Counted from the first letter of the stretch, positions 53,843-63,723 are shown. The stretch: DNA of 64,000 nucleotides from JAFAXD01 sp963760435 (GCA_963760435.1 CAVXDE010000033.1:185595-249594); one strand, 5' to 3'. Notes: generated by a model from the letters alone, not told the origin. Program-made: numbers and translations.

Positions 53843-55980
53843 GGGCACCACTCCACGTTATGCTCATGCATGACCGACAGAATCCGATCGTGACTCAACG
53901 GTTTACTGAAATAGAACCCCTGCGCCTCGTCGCAACCGACCCGCCTGACCGCCGAGAGTTCCTGGATAGTTTCTATGCCTTCGGCGAGGACTGGGATATT
54001 GAGAGCGCGGCCGAGTGCAACCGCTGAACTAACGATAGCTTGATCTTCCCTGCTCGCCGGGAAATGCTGGATGTATGATCGATCAATTTTAATTCGACTG
54101 ATGGTTGCGCGCTTGAAATAGCTCAGGGAGGCATAACCCATTCCAAAGTCGTCGATCGAGAATCGCACGCCCCGAGTTGACAGCGCTCGTAACGCCTCTG
54201 TTGTCGCGGGACGATCATCAAGCAAGGTGCTTTCAATTAGCTCGAGCTCCAGGAGATCAGCTGGAAACCCGGTTTCGTCCAAAATTTGGTCAACTAAGGC
54301 AACCATATCCTGGCGCAAAAACTGCGAGGGGGAGATATTGACCGCGACGCGGAGCCCACGTCCATCCTGTCGGCGCCATTGCGCGGCGTGATGAACAGCC
54401 GTTCGCATGACCCAAGCGCCAATATCGCCGATGAGGCCGGTCTCCTCGGCAACTCGTAAAAAGCAATCGGGTGATAGCGTGCCGTGACCCGGTCGTTCCC
54501 AGCGTAACAGAGCTTCGACGCCGAGCACCTTTCCCGTGCTCAGGTCGATCTGTGGCTGATATACTAACCTAAACTGGTCAGATTTGAGTGCCTCGCGCAT
54601 GCTGATCTCAAGTTCGAGCGCAGAGGCGGTCGCGAGTTTTAGGGCAGGGCGGAAGAACCGATAAGTATTTTTCCCCTCCGCCTTGGCCTGATACATCGCG
54701 AGATCAGCATTATGCTGAAGCGTTTCGGAGTCCTGTCCATCCTGGGGGAAGACCGTAAGGCCGACGCTAGCAGTGACATAGAGGGGGTAGCCTTGATGTA
54801 CAATGGGGGCCGTGACCGCTCGCACCACGTGATCCGCGAGGTGAGCCGGGTCGAAGCAGGTCTTGTAACCGACATGCAGAATTGCAAACTCATCTCCGCC
54901 GAGCCGGGCGACCATGTCATCTGGGCCGCAGCACTCAGTCAGGCGAGCGGCTATCTCTTGCAGCAGCCAATCACCAACTGGATGGCCAAAACCATCGTTG
55001 ACCGCTTTGAAACGATCGAGATCAAGCAGCAGTAAGGCGAACTTGCGGCGAGGGGCGCGCGAGAAACGAATCTCTTTCTCAATTCTGTCGAGCAGGAGGA
55101 CGCGATTTGCCAGTCCCGTGAGCGCGTCATGGTGCGCCATATAGGCCATCCGGTCTTCAGCGGCCTTTCGCGAGCTGACGTCGGTGGAGATCGTGACCAC
55201 CGCAATGATATTTTGTTTCGCGTCGCGAAGTGGCGTTTTGGCCGTTTCGAATACTCGGCGGGCGCCATCAGGTCCCACGATTTCTTCTTCAAAACCCGAC
55301 ATTGGCTGGCCGGAGTGGAAGATCTGCCGGTCGCGATCGAGGTTGGATTGGGCGCGGTCCCCCAGCAATGCGATGACGGAGCGGCCGACATAGTCGGAAG
55401 GCACGCCGCCTGCGTATTGGGCTTGGCTTGCATTGACGAATATACAGCGTCCCGACTGATCGGTGGCCATGATGAAGGCTGGGACTGTATCGATTACTTG
55501 GGCCAGCACCTCGCGGTCATTTCGGGCGGCCTCTTCGCGAGAGCGCTCACTTTCCTCAAGTTCGTGCGCGAGCAGGTGGGCGCGGCTTTCCAGAAGCTTT
55601 TGCTGTGCACGCAAATGCAAAAGGTTGCGGGCACGGCTCGCGAACTCGGCACCATCCAAGGGGGTAAGAAGGAAATCGGTAGCACCGGCTTCGAGGGCCC
55701 GCATACGGATCTCGCGGTCATGGTAAGCGGTGAGCACAATGACCGGAATGTCGTGGCACTGGGGTATGGCACGCAGTCGACGAATGAACTCGGCGCCGCT
55801 CATGCTCGGCATTTTATAATCAGAAATGATCAGGTCCGGCGTGCGCTGCGCGCAATCGACCAGCGCCGAGGACGGATCCTCGAATGTTACAACTTCAAGG
55901 TCGGTCTCGACGGAAAGCGCAAGTTTAGACAGGAGGAGGCGATTGGTAGCCTGGTCATCAAGGATGAAAACGAGGGTCAT
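53839..55980 (-). CDS. REC-PAS-GGDEF-EAL response regulator (c-di-GMP turnover)
   Basis: A 713-residue protein. The receiver domain (1-125) has ILDDQ, Asp54 in IISDYKMP and VLTAY. A PAS domain is at about 160-275 (FIMATDQSGRCIFVNASQAQ). The GGDEF domain has an intact VARLGGDEFAI, with Gly in place of the inhibitory-site Arg. The EAL domain has GVEALLRW, ELELIESTLL, SIDDFGMGYASL, KIDRSYI and AEGIET. Both catalytic domains look active. It is the first gene of the operon with the RpfC-like kinase, in the place held by RpfG (REC-HD-GYP) in Xanthomonas. Confidence 0.93.
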   Translation of the reverse strand: MTLVFILDDQATNRLLLSKLALSVETDLEVVTFEDPSSALVDCAQRTPDLIISDYKMPSMSGAEFIRRLRAIPQCHDIPVIVLTAYHDREIRMRALEAGATDFLLTPLDGAEFASRARNLLHLRAQQKLLESRAHLLAHELEESERSREEAARNDREVLAQVIDTVPAFIMATDQSGRCIFVNASQAQYAGGVPSDYVGRSVIALLGDRAQSNLDRDRQIFHSGQPMSGFEEEIVGPDGARRVFETAKTPLRDAKQNIIAVVTISTDVSSRKAAEDRMAYMAHHDALTGLANRVLLLDRIEKEIRFSRAPRRKFALLLLDLDRFKAVNDGFGHPVGDWLLQEIAARLTECCGPDDMVARLGGDEFAILHVGYKTCFDPAHLADHVVRAVTAPIVHQGYPLYVTASVGLTVFPQDGQDSETLQHNADLAMYQAKAEGKNTYRFFRPALKLATASALELEISMREALKSDQFRLVYQPQIDLSTGKVLGVEALLRWERPGHGTLSPDCFLRVAEETGLIGDIGAWVMRTAVHHAAQWRRQDGRGLRVAVNISPSQFLRQDMVALVDQILDETGFPADLLELELIESTLLDDRPATTEALRALSTRGVRFSIDDFGMGYASLSYFKRATISRIKIDRSYIQHFPASREDQAIVSSAVALGRALNIPVLAEGIETIQELSAVRRVGCDEAQGFYFSKPLSHDRILSVMHEHNVEWCP

Positions 55981-56195
55981 GTTGTCAGACTGCAGCCTTG
56001 ATAGCGTCCCGGCGAATACGCCGAGAGACCAGAGCTCCTACAACCATCCCCAAGCAAGCGGAAAAATACAACTTTACCTGGGGCCGTGTGCAAATCAAGG
56101 CGAAATCACGTTTTCGGGCCTTGTTTTTGCCCCCTCAGCGCCAGATCACGAAATGTAACATTACGCAACATATCGGGACTTCTGCGCGAATGCCG

Positions 56196-56444
56196 TCACG
56201 AACAACAGTCGACCACCACGGTGAATCGGTAGGCTTCGCCTCGCGGCGGGATACCGATAAAAGCTTCAAAGGTCGCTGTTCCGGATTGCAAATCACCCCG
56301 GAGATCGAGCTTGCTACATTGCGCATTCGGCCCGTATTTTTGACGCGCCCGCCATAATGCGAACAGCATAGCGGCGTGCCTCATATCGCTCGCCTGTAAG
56401 GGATAGAAGCCTTCGCACAGGTAACTGAGGTTGCTCTCGGACAT
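56196..56444 (-). CDS. Small hypothetical protein (82 aa)
   Basis: MSESNLSYLCEGFYPLQASD opens it. An alpha segment (DMRHAAMLFALWRARQKYGP) and a strand-rich end (ATFEAFIGIPPRGEAYRFTV, VVDCCS) follow. The pattern is compatible with a small soluble protein. I do not recognise the family. It lies between the rpf-like operon and the NarL-type regulator on the same strand. Confidence 0.5.
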   Translation of the reverse strand: MSESNLSYLCEGFYPLQASDMRHAAMLFALWRARQKYGPNAQCSKLDLRGDLQSGTATFEAFIGIPPRGEAYRFTVVVDCCS

Positions 56445-56637
56445 CGTGGCATTCCGGGTCTAAGCCTTGAGATCGGAAAGCATTTTTTGGGCCAGCAGCA
56501 AGCGAGTTCAGCCCCGAGAGTTGTTATACCTCGTTAGTATGCGGAAGCCCATCCCTATTAACTATATCATCGGATATAGCCTGATCGCACCGATGGGCTA
56601 AGCGACGCGGCTTGCACGGCGGTCTTCCCAATATACC

Positions 56638-57294
56638 TCAGGATTGCAGCTCGTTTTGATACGCAATCGCAACCGCGGTTAGCGCCGTACGGTTGGGCAC
56701 CTCGAGCTTTGTATAAATGTTGTGCAGGTGGATCTTTACCGTCCCCTCGGTCAGATGTAATTGCCTCCCGATTTCCTTGTTTGACAACCCTTCTGAGATC
56801 AGTGAGGTTATTTGTCTTTCCCGCAAAGTTAGCTTCTCAACAAGATCGCGTCGGCCTTCTTCCCGCTCGAGCGCCGCCTCGACGATGTCGATCGGAATCC
56901 ATCGCCGACCTTCGGCAACTTCTCTCACGCATTTGACGATATTATCCGCTGCAACGTCCTTGAGTATCAAGCCGCGCGCACCCTGGGCAATCGCCGTCAA
57001 GAGCTGCTTGTCGGACACACCGGCGGTTAGAAAAATAACCTTGGTTTCGCAACCATGTGCCACAAGGCTTGACAAAATATCGATACCGGTCATGCCGGGC
57101 ATAGCGACGTCCAGCACGGCGACGTCGGGCCGTAATTCCAGGATCGCTTGCGCGGCCGCAGGGCCCTCCGAACACACTGCAACGATGTTCAGATCTTTAT
57201 GCATTCGCAGCACGCCCACCACGCCTTGTAGAACGATTGGGTGATCATCGGCGACGACGAGGGAAATTGATCGGTTGGAAACGGGCTCATTCAT
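56638..57294 (-). CDS. NarL/FixJ-family response regulator
   Basis: A 218-residue protein. The receiver domain has VADDHPIVLQGV, Asp62 in VAVLDVAMPG and FLTAGVSDKQ. The C-terminal LuxR-type HTH reads LTLRERQITSLISEGLSNKE and IGRQLHLTEGTVKIHLHNI. It is a DNA-binding output partner of the kinase encoded upstream, whose stop overlaps its start (ATGA). Targets are unknown. Confidence 0.93.
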   Translation of the reverse strand: MNEPVSNRSISLVVADDHPIVLQGVVGVLRMHKDLNIVAVCSEGPAAAQAILELRPDVAVLDVAMPGMTGIDILSSLVAHGCETKVIFLTAGVSDKQLLTAIAQGARGLILKDVAADNIVKCVREVAEGRRWIPIDIVEAALEREEGRRDLVEKLTLRERQITSLISEGLSNKEIGRQLHLTEGTVKIHLHNIYTKLEVPNRTALTAVAIAYQNELQS

Positions 57295-58949
57295 TTTACG
57301 GGTAGCCTGATTTTCAGCTCCACGCCATCGGTAGAACTGCTAACGTTGAGTGAGCCATTAAGTTTGCTGATGCGCGCTCGCAAGGAGGCTGGGCGCAATT
57401 CGGTCTTGACGTTTTCCTCGTCTGCAGAAGCAGCGCCGGCAAACCCGTGCCCGTTGTCCTGTACATTGACAAGAATGGCATCTGACGTTTTGCGAATTGA
57501 TATGTCCACACGCGATGCACTGCCGTGACGCGCCGCGTTGGCCACGGCTTCCATCAACATCAGTGGCAAATGAAATCCGATTTCATCGGAAACGCGGACA
57601 TCGGAAGGGTCAATTGACAACGAAAGCTTGCATTTCCATAGTCGATCAGCTTCGACTTCAACTTTTTGGAGCGCTTGACGCAGCGAAACCTCAGGCCCCA
57701 CCTTATTCCGGCGCGCCTTTTGGCGCAGAAATTCCCGGATCCGACGTTGTTCCTGATTAACGAGCTGCTTGATCGTGTCGAGCCGATCCCGCATCTCATC
57801 GGGATTGCCATCGGCTACCAATTTGAGCTGTAGACCGATCGCTGCCAGACCTTGCAATAGTCCATCGTGGACATCGTGAGCAAGTTGGTCTCGTTCCATA
57901 AGCGCGGCGGCATCCCTGGCGTTTTGCTGCATAATTTGACGATCGAGGGCATTGCCAATTCGGGCTGCAATGATCTCAGTCAACGACAATTGAAAGTCAC
58001 TCCAGGTCGTGCGATCGAGCACAAACAAGCGGCCTTTGCACAGAGTCCCTTTGAAAGGAGCGGTGCCGACGCTTTGCATTCGGTAATTCACGACCAGAGA
58101 TCTATCGATAACGGGCGCGGGCAATCGGATCGGACCCTCGTGGGTGAAAATGAGGGTTGATTGGGAATTGTCGGTCCAAAATGCGGAATTTGCAAAACGC
58201 GGGGATGTCAAGAAATCGCCGAATGCGCCGGCCATTTCACGGGTCTGCTGATAATGCCCGCTGTCCAGAATGGCAATGTTCAGTACTGGCTCCTCAGCCT
58301 CTTCCCACATAACGAGTACCCGCGGCACTTCAAGCGTGAGCGCGCAATGGCAGAGGAGGTTCTCTAAGCTAACGGCACTAAATTGGGAGGGCGTGGGTGC
58401 GGGCCAGTCTGCAAGCGTGAGAACTTGGTCGCGGTGTCTTTGGCGCAGGGCGCTCAGATAAACAATCATTCCGCCACCGACGAGAATGTAAGCGCTGTCC
58501 ATCAATGAGGTGGTCAGATAACGGGAGCCGTGCTCGATTGCGCTGAGCAGCAACACCATTGCGCCAAGCCCGACGGCAGTGGGGATGGCCCCGCGCCAAG
58601 CCCAGCGCAGGCTAGCCGCCAGCAGCACAAACAACATAAAAACTGCGAAGAATGCGCTGATCTGATCTTTGGCCCAGAACAACAGAGTTGTCAAAACGGC
58701 GATGTCGACCAAGTGGATGATGTATGCAGTCCAGGCGTAGGGAAGCCGCCAAACGCGCAGCATGAGTACCACAATTGCAAATGCGAAATAGGCAACCAGT
58801 AACGTGAGTTCTGCTCGCGTCCTTTGGAAGGGCGCGCTAGGGTCGACGATCATCGCAGCCAGGGAAAGCGCGCAAAAAATCACCCGCCCTAGCGCGACGA
58901 GCTGCTCCGCGGGACGGTCAAAGACGTCGATCCGGCTGATTTTTCCCAT
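57291..58949 (-). CDS. NarX/DesK-type (HisKA_3) membrane sensor histidine kinase
   Basis: A 552-residue protein. The N-terminal half has about six membrane helices (FCALSLAAMIVD through YILVGGGMIVYLSAL). A GAF-like region follows (about 210-350). The dimerisation helix ERDQLAHDVHDGLLQGLAAI has the phosphorylated His. An HATPase domain (EAVANAARHGSASRVDISIR, VQDNGHGF) ends it. It forms a two-component pair with the NarL-type regulator next to it. ATG 58949 (MGKISRIDVFDRPAE) is the first reasonable start. Confidence 0.9.
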   Translation of the reverse strand: MGKISRIDVFDRPAEQLVALGRVIFCALSLAAMIVDPSAPFQRTRAELTLLVAYFAFAIVVLMLRVWRLPYAWTAYIIHLVDIAVLTTLLFWAKDQISAFFAVFMLFVLLAASLRWAWRGAIPTAVGLGAMVLLLSAIEHGSRYLTTSLMDSAYILVGGGMIVYLSALRQRHRDQVLTLADWPAPTPSQFSAVSLENLLCHCALTLEVPRVLVMWEEAEEPVLNIAILDSGHYQQTREMAGAFGDFLTSPRFANSAFWTDNSQSTLIFTHEGPIRLPAPVIDRSLVVNYRMQSVGTAPFKGTLCKGRLFVLDRTTWSDFQLSLTEIIAARIGNALDRQIMQQNARDAAALMERDQLAHDVHDGLLQGLAAIGLQLKLVADGNPDEMRDRLDTIKQLVNQEQRRIREFLRQKARRNKVGPEVSLRQALQKVEVEADRLWKCKLSLSIDPSDVRVSDEIGFHLPLMLMEAVANAARHGSASRVDISIRKTSDAILVNVQDNGHGFAGAASADEENVKTELRPASLRARISKLNGSLNVSSSTDGVELKIRLPVK

Positions 58950-59187
58950 CCTTTGAGGCCCAGCATGCCACCCGCCATGAGAACTTCGGTACGCAAAGCG
59001 GACATTAAGCTCAACTATATCGACCTGGGATTGCGGAGTACAGGCGGACGCTCGCTGAGCGGGATCTGCGCGAGCGACCCATATACGGGGTCTCACGAAA
59101 CCTCAACCCTCAACCGCCATCTGCCCAAAACCGTCTAGAACAGCACGGGGGCGGCTATGGGCAGGTGTGGGCGGCCCGGGCGGATGC

Positions 59188-60006
59188 TCACCAATTACGT
59201 TTCGACGGCGTTGCCACGCGAGCCAGTATATTTGTCAGCACGCTCGATACGTCTGCCGCTGGGACCGGTCCTGCGAAAAGATAGCCTTGCCCCTCTCGGC
59301 AACCGTTCGCCTTCAGACTTGCCAGCTGCTCGGTCGTCTCAATGCCTTCAGCGGTGACAGCTAAGCCCAATTCATCGGCAAGTCCCAAAATGGCGCGCAC
59401 GATGATCAAGCTATTATTGTCCGTGTGCAACCGTTTGACAAATCGGCTATCGATCTTGATCCGATCGATGCGAAAAGAGAGAAGTTGGCCGAGTGTGGCG
59501 TAACCAGTACCGAAATCGTCCAAGGCGATGCGAACGCCTGCGTGGCGCAGTTGTCCGATGACTTTTTGCGCAATTTCCATCCGGTCGACCAGTGCGGTCT
59601 CTGTTATCTCCAGTTCGAGGCGATCGGCTTTGAAATCAGCTGTGTCGAGGATTGACAGGATCCGGGTTCCCAAGGCGGGATCGCTAAGTTGGGTTGCCGA
59701 GATATTGAGTGCCAATGTTATGTCCGCCGGCCATTGACGCGCGTCCAGGCAAGCTTGGTGAAGCAAGCTGTCGCCGAGCGCGCTCATGAGGCCGAGCTTT
59801 TCGATCAGGGGTACGAACTGATCGGGTGCGATCCAGCCAAACCGGTCACTTTTCCACCGCGCCAGCGTCTCGAAAGCGGTAACGCTGTTCGTATGTAAAT
59901 CAACCACTGGTTGGTAATGGGGCACAATCCCGTCTGATGCAAGCGCGATCGGCAATTCCTGCTCGAGTGCGAGCTGTCGGTCAACGTCCATGAGCGGCTG
60001 CATCAC
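59188..60006 (-). CDS. Stand-alone EAL-domain phosphodiesterase
   Basis: A 272-residue protein consisting of one EAL domain: VPHYQPVVDLHTNSVTAFET, then NISATQL, ELEITETALVDR, ALDDFGTGYATLGQL, KIDSRFVKRL, AEGIETTEQL and GQGYLFAGPV. The EAL motif itself is ETL with the essential Glu kept, so c-di-GMP hydrolysis is likely. It has no sensor domain. It may work with the GGDEF-EAL protein nearby. Confidence 0.9.
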   Translation of the reverse strand: MMQPLMDVDRQLALEQELPIALASDGIVPHYQPVVDLHTNSVTAFETLARWKSDRFGWIAPDQFVPLIEKLGLMSALGDSLLHQACLDARQWPADITLALNISATQLSDPALGTRILSILDTADFKADRLELEITETALVDRMEIAQKVIGQLRHAGVRIALDDFGTGYATLGQLLSFRIDRIKIDSRFVKRLHTDNNSLIIVRAILGLADELGLAVTAEGIETTEQLASLKANGCREGQGYLFAGPVPAADVSSVLTNILARVATPSKRNW

Positions 60007-60541
60007 ACCGGTTCATCCACATCTAAGATTTCGGGCTAAACCGATAAGTTGTAAAGGCTGGTATCGATAACGCGAATTCGGCACCACGCATGTGCTCGGA
60101 AAAAAATTTGTCAATGTTGACAGACACCCGGGATTTCCTGTGTGCGAAGACGAATATAGCCCGATTCCGCAATGGGATTGGCCGCAAGCGGATCAGAGAA
60201 GCTCCCGGGGCAAAGAGCAAGATGATCATCTCATGGAGCAGGGATCTGCGCCAGCCTATCTTCCGATAGGGTCGGAACGCGCCGCTATGCCGCGCCGGGA
60301 GCGCCGCAGTATGACGGGAATAGCTTGGCCGTTTTGACGTGCAACTCACTGAGGACGGTCGCGCTAGCGCCTGCTTCCGGTGCGGCGTATCACAGGCGCT
60401 TGTCTGCCTCGGTCCACCACCACTGGGTGGGGCTCAATTCGCGAGTAAAAGCACACGTTATGAGGTAAGAAAACCAAACTAGCTGAAGTCGAGATGCCGA
60501 GGTGACCGGGTTGGAGGCAGGGGGATTCCGGGGTCAGGTAG
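60007..60541. other. Intergenic region, mostly without recognisable gene
   Basis: A frame of 81 codons at 60092-60337 (starting MLGKKFVNVDRHPGFPVCED) is open but has no recognised family, and its Arg-rich end is typical of non-coding sequence. No strong ribosome-binding site or terminator was seen. Decayed GGDEF/EAL genes follow. Confidence 0.35.
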
Positions 60542-60646
60542 CGAACGCTAATAAAAGTTGCCGATCGGGCGCTCTATCTTGCGAAGGAAACGGGCCGAAA
60601 TCGCGTGTACGCTTTGACTGCTGTGGAAGAAATCGGTGGGCGATAA
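60542..60646 (+). pseudogene. C-terminal remnant of a GGDEF-domain gene
   Basis: The short frame reads LIKVADRALYLAKETGRNRV followed by YALTAVEEIGGR and a stop. ADRALYLAKETGRNRV is the usual end of a GGDEF domain. An in-frame TAG (60539) cuts it off, and no upstream part is present, so this is the tail of a lost diguanylate cyclase. Confidence 0.7.
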
Positions 60647-60766
60647 ATGGAGAATATCAGGCAATTTGTTGGTCGTACGATCTAGGTGAAAAGAGCGCCT
60701 ACGAGGTTGAGGTATGCAGTTGCCTGGCGTTTACGCTCTAGACGACGAACCCGATTTCTGCCGAGT

Positions 60767-61328
60767 TGCGTCGATCTCGAGAGCGCTCTGCGGAACGGCT
60801 ATCTTGAATTGTGGTATCAGCCCAAGGTCGATTTGAACTCAGGCCTGGTCTGCGGCGCCGAGGCGCTAATCCGGCTCAGACATCCGGAGCGCGGAATACT
60901 GTTGCCGTCCGTCTTCCTTCCAGGACCGGGCGATCCACGCCACACCCCGCTCGCCAATTTTATCATGCGGCGCTCGTCTCGCCGACTGGTCGTTTTTCGC
61001 CTCCAGTGGGCTCCAGATCAAACTGGCGATCAATGTGCCGATCTCGATTTTTGAAACGCCGCAATTTGTTGGCAATCTACGCAAGTATCTGCCAAATCGC
61101 GATGATTTCCCAGGGCTTGTCGTCGAACTAACCGAAGACGAAGTGATTCGCGACGCAGACTTCGCGCGAGAAATCGCCATCCAACTCAAATTGTACAACG
61201 TCGAGGTTTCAATCGATGATTTTGGCAGCGGCTATTCGACACTGGAGCGGTTGCAGACCCTTCCGTTCACCGAGTTAAAGATCGAGTCGTTATCACTCGC
61301 GAGCAAATCGGCGTTGCAGCAGATTTAG
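60767..61328 (+). pseudogene. Decayed EAL-domain gene
   Basis: LESALRNGYLELWYQPKVDL and CGAEALIRLRHPERGILLPS start an EAL domain. A one-base insertion near 60983 (CTCGTCTC) moves the rest to another frame: LADWSFFASSGLQIKLAINV, PISIFETPQFVGN, LVVELTEDEVIRDADFA and SIDDFGSGYSTLERLQ. After LKIESLSL the frame ends at 61328 without the last third of the domain. No start codon with a ribosome-binding site precedes it. A pseudogene. Confidence 0.85.
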
Positions 61329-61412
61329 AGGAATTGCGACGATTGTAATTTAGAGATACCGGCAATCCCGTCGGCTCAGATCTGCGAGTGTTGAAATGCG
61401 TTGTGACGTCTG

Positions 61413-61889
61413 TTACGGCCGAACGTAGCTCCAACCCTCTTCCTGCAGTTGCATCAACGTGACGACGCCCGACGGAACGAGGCGTGCCTCAGGCAGAATA
61501 GCGATCGACTTGCCTTCTCGTTTCTCCATGGACTCCTTAGTGTTGTTGCAAGCCGAAAATTCGATCTTACCGGGAAATGCAACCTTGTTGAGTTGCTTGA
61601 TCCGGTCCTGGACCGGCGAGCTATCCCGCAGCATGTACAGGCCAGGGCCATAGGTCACGATATTGACCTCTACGGGCTCGCCTTTTGTCTGATAGTATTC
61701 CAAAATGTTTTTTGCGTTGTTTAATGCGAAATTCATCACTGCCGGATCATCTTGATCCACCTGAATTGCGACGCGATGCGTCTTTGCGATACTTTTCGTC
61801 GCTTTTGCATTCCCGGCAAAACTCGCCGAAGTGAGCAAGATCGATATCACGGCCGTGATTGCCAACAGACGAAAAGAAATGCGCATCAT
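61413..61889 (-). CDS. Exported DsrE-family protein
   Basis: A 158-residue protein. A signal peptide (ISFRLLAITAVISILLTSAS, cleavage at ASFAG) precedes a DsrE-like domain: RVAIQVDQDDPAVMNFALNN, EVNIVTYGPGLYMLRD, FSACNNTKESMEKREGKS and LPEARLVPSGVVTLMQLQEE. The single Cys in FSACNNT sits where DsrE-type proteins carry a reactive Cys. Likely periplasmic. Function unclear, sulfur-related by family. Confidence 0.85.
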   Translation of the reverse strand: MMRISFRLLAITAVISILLTSASFAGNAKATKSIAKTHRVAIQVDQDDPAVMNFALNNAKNILEYYQTKGEPVEVNIVTYGPGLYMLRDSSPVQDRIKQLNKVAFPGKIEFSACNNTKESMEKREGKSIAILPEARLVPSGVVTLMQLQEEGWSYVRP

Positions 61890-61948
61890 TATCCTCCTCT
61901 GAGTTCAGGGGTTACTGGGTTATGCTGGTAATTCACAATACCCCGATT

Positions 61949-62611
61949 CTAGCGCCCCACCGGCGCTGCTCTGTCTGATGGGGTCCATTTGCAGGCAGCC
62001 GCGATCTTTTGCCGGATCGCATTTAAACCAGTGAGCTGAAACGATGCTTCGTGCGGCGTCCCCTGGCCATCGGACACGCTGATCATAATCCGTCCTCCTT
62101 CGGGCAGGGATTGTAGAAATCGGACTGCGTCGCCCTTGAACATGGCGGTCCGTCCGTCGGATGATGCACTCCACTGCATCGTGACCGCGGGCTGGTCGTT
62201 GACCCTCAAATCGACCCGCAACTCGTTGGCTCGCGAGGCGTGCCACGATCCTTCCGTGCTGACCAGCAGATCGGTGCGTTGGCCTCGACAACGGATGACG
62301 AACATTGCAGGTGCATCTTTCGTGACCGATGGGGAAGACGTCGCGGCGCTAATCATAGGACTGTAATCTACAGGTGACATTGTTTCGCTCACGATCCAGT
62401 TTCCCGCCGCCGACTCCGCGGAATTTTCAGTCTTCTTATCAGCCAAATCCCGCGACAAGCTTTCCAAACATTTGGATTGTTGTGCCCGCTCCAATTGAAA
62501 GCAGGCTTTCAATCGCGAAATAGCATCGTCCGCCGGCTGAGAACTCGCCGGCTGAGAACAGGCCGCTTGGCTCACAATCGAGACAGCCATGGCGACAAGC
62601 CAGGCCCGCAT
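61949..62611 (-). CDS. TagO/VasI-like exported protein
   Basis: A 220-residue protein. A signal peptide with ACSQP suggests either a lipoprotein (Cys17-18) or signal-peptidase I processing. The central part (NWIVSETMSPVDYSPMISAA, FVIRCRGQRTDLLVSTEG, VTMQWSASSDGRTAMFKGD) resembles VasI/TagO, a periplasmic accessory family of type VI secretion, from memory. No T6SS structural genes are nearby, so the role may differ. Its ATG overlaps the TAXI stop (TAATG). Confidence 0.65.
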   Translation of the reverse strand: MRAWLVAMAVSIVSQAACSQPASSQPADDAISRLKACFQLERAQQSKCLESLSRDLADKKTENSAESAAGNWIVSETMSPVDYSPMISAATSSPSVTKDAPAMFVIRCRGQRTDLLVSTEGSWHASRANELRVDLRVNDQPAVTMQWSASSDGRTAMFKGDAVRFLQSLPEGGRIMISVSDGQGTPHEASFQLTGLNAIRQKIAAACKWTPSDRAAPVGR

Positions 62612-63631
62612 TACTGAGGCTCACTTCGTTTCGCGACACTCGACCGATCAATCCACTCCTGGGCTGCTCGAAAACGCTCCAGCCCTGGAACCTGCGCGCT
62701 CAGATTGACGTCCTTCCATTGTGGGTTGAAACCGGGCGCTTGCAGTTTATCGACCCGGCTGAAGAGATCGTCGACAAAGCGCGCAACGCGCCGATACCGA
62801 TCCGAGTCGGCGCGCCAGTTGTACGTGGTGAGGATGGTGGGTACAGCAATCGTGGGGATCCTCTCTCCCTTGGCGATCAGATTTGGATAGTCTGTGGAGT
62901 CCAAGTCAGAGGGAAGATAATAGTCCTCGAACTTCGAACCATACTCGACGGGCAAAAACTTGTATCCAGCGTTCCCATCTGCCTTTCTGGAAGGCATCGA
63001 CCGGCTTCGATGTTACAAAGACTACGCCTGCAATCTCTCCGCGCCGCATTTGCTCCAGTGCCACGGGATGCGGGATGAACATTTTGTCCACCTGGAGACC
63101 GAGGCGGCTGAAAATCAAGGGGCCGGAATAGGCGGCTGCAGTCCCTTGCGTATTGAAGTTGACCTTCTTACCCACGAGGTCCTGGAGCGATCCAATTTCC
63201 GGACGAACGAAAACGTGCAGTTCAGAGGGAAACAGGCTTATTATATACTTAATACGCTGCTGAATTTGCGGCACCTGGGATTTGTATTCCTCAAGTGAGT
63301 CACTGTTGATGATCGCCGCATCCACACCCTTGAGATACAGAAGATCGTTAACGTTCTCGGTGGGACCACGGGTTACGATCGGCAGAACATGCATCACACC
63401 GCCATCGTTCACGACCCGGGCGATGTCGGTGGCGAACCGGATGGGTGCACCTTCGAGAAGACCACCCGCCAAACCGATTGCCCAGGCATTGAGCCGATCT
63501 CTGATCTGCGCCTCAGATGGGATGCCGGACGGAGGCTGCGCGGTCTGTGTTCGACGAGGTTGGGCGCTCGCTAAATCACAAAGCGCCAAGGAGACGATCA
63601 CAACCATCGCAAATTTCGCTCTGAAAGTCAT
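62611..63631 (-). pseudogene. TAXI-family TRAP transporter solute-binding protein, frameshifted
   Basis: It starts at ATG 63631 with a signal peptide (FAMVVIVSLALCDLASAQPR), then the TAXI periplasmic-binding domain: GPTENVNDLLYLKGVDAAII, GKKVNFNTQGTAAAYSGPLI, LEQMRRGEIAGVVFVTSKPV. At about 62990 the frame changes after VDAF, and deleting one base gives RKADGNAGYKFLPVEYGSKF and IAVPTILTTYNWR to 62611. The joined protein has about 339 residues, a normal size. As written it is split. TAXI proteins feed TRAP transporters, and no membrane subunits are seen here. Confidence 0.83.
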
Positions 63632-63723
63632 TGGAATACCGATCCGCTCAATTCATGCATGAACATAGGCGCCACGTCAGCGGCCCGTTCGGGATTACAA
63701 AGCGACCTCGCAAGCGGCTTCTC

